Position numbers and translations under genes: made by a program. A stretch of 64,000 nt of DNA from Rostratula benghalensis (lineage: Eukaryota; Chordata; Aves; Charadriiformes; Rostratulidae), in assembly GCA_013399305.1 (NCBI GenBank), contig VXAI01000140.1, forward strand, positions 477,283 through 541,282, read 5' to 3'. Below the pieces are notes generated by a model. The model was not told the DNA's origin. It saw nothing but the letters and a program-made list of their open reading frames with translations, and searched no databases. Positions 63,850 through 64,000 of the stretch are shown here, piece after piece (positions within the stretch are counted from its first letter, which is position 1; every line of letters starts with the position of its first letter).

Positions 63850-64000
63850 ATCTACTTTGAAAAAAATTGGATTTTATTATTGTATTGAAAAGACCTGTCA
63901 ATTTAAATAGATGTTTATTTCCATTCATGGTCTCAACCAGTGTTGTGTGTTAACATTATTCAGAACTGTATAAAAAGCCATTTGTGTTACATCAGTTAAC
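63850..64000 (-). terminator. Possible 3' end of a convergent minus-strand gene
   Basis: Read on the minus strand, this AT-rich stretch has AATAAA at 63919-63914 and again at 63878-63873, the second followed by a T-rich stretch, as at a transcript 3' end. In mammals ACTR2 lies convergently beyond SPRED2, so its 3' UTR would be expected in this direction. No coding sequence of the neighbour is in the window; the call rests on motifs and synteny only. Confidence 0.3.

Noticed and set aside
1..64000. CRISPR arrays, bacterial operons, tRNA or rRNA genes, retroviral sequences
   Set aside because: None seen; the window is vertebrate nuclear DNA with CR1 as the only mobile element I could identify.

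Overview
The window looks like avian nuclear DNA. It has a vertebrate multi-exon gene with large introns, many fragments of the bird/reptile CR1 non-LTR retrotransposon in both orientations, AT-rich non-coding sequence with homopolymers and (TG)n tracts, and a short N gap (33356-33390). I cannot fix the species from sequence alone.

The one protein-coding gene I can support is SPRED2 (Sprouty-related, EVH1 domain-containing 2), on the + strand. Five coding exons are present: 10408-10585, 11914-12082, 16675-16739, 36842-36991 and 37400-38050. All junctions are AG/GT, and codon phase is kept through two split codons. Together they encode about 404 residues from just after the start region to the natural stop. 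The short first coding exon (about 8 residues) and the promoter must lie upstream of base 1. The protein has an N-terminal EVH1 domain (exons at 10408 and 11914), a linker, a KIT-binding region and a C-terminal cysteine-rich Sprouty domain, the last two both in the final exon. SPRED2 damps Ras-ERK signalling at the plasma membrane, with EVH1 recruiting neurofibromin.

Layout: 1-10407 is intron 1 with two CR1 copies. 10586-11913 and 12083-16674 are introns 2 and 3; intron 3 holds a nested CR1-in-CR1 insertion. 16740-36841 is a 20 kb intron 4 with three CR1 pieces and the N gap. 36992-37399 is a short intron 5. 38051 to about 40905 is a long AT-rich 3' UTR with several AATAAA signals, two perfect Pumilio-type sites, a perfect 12-bp inverted repeat and a polypyrimidine tract. 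From about 40906 to 63800 is intergenic DNA in which I see only CR1 pieces and simple repeats. The last ~150 bases carry two AATAAA motifs on the - strand, possibly the 3' end of a convergent neighbour (ACTR2 by synteny with mammals; inference only).

I found no new gene system. The observations most worth checking are the 3' UTR hairpin and Pumilio sites, the nested CR1, and the possible convergent gene end.
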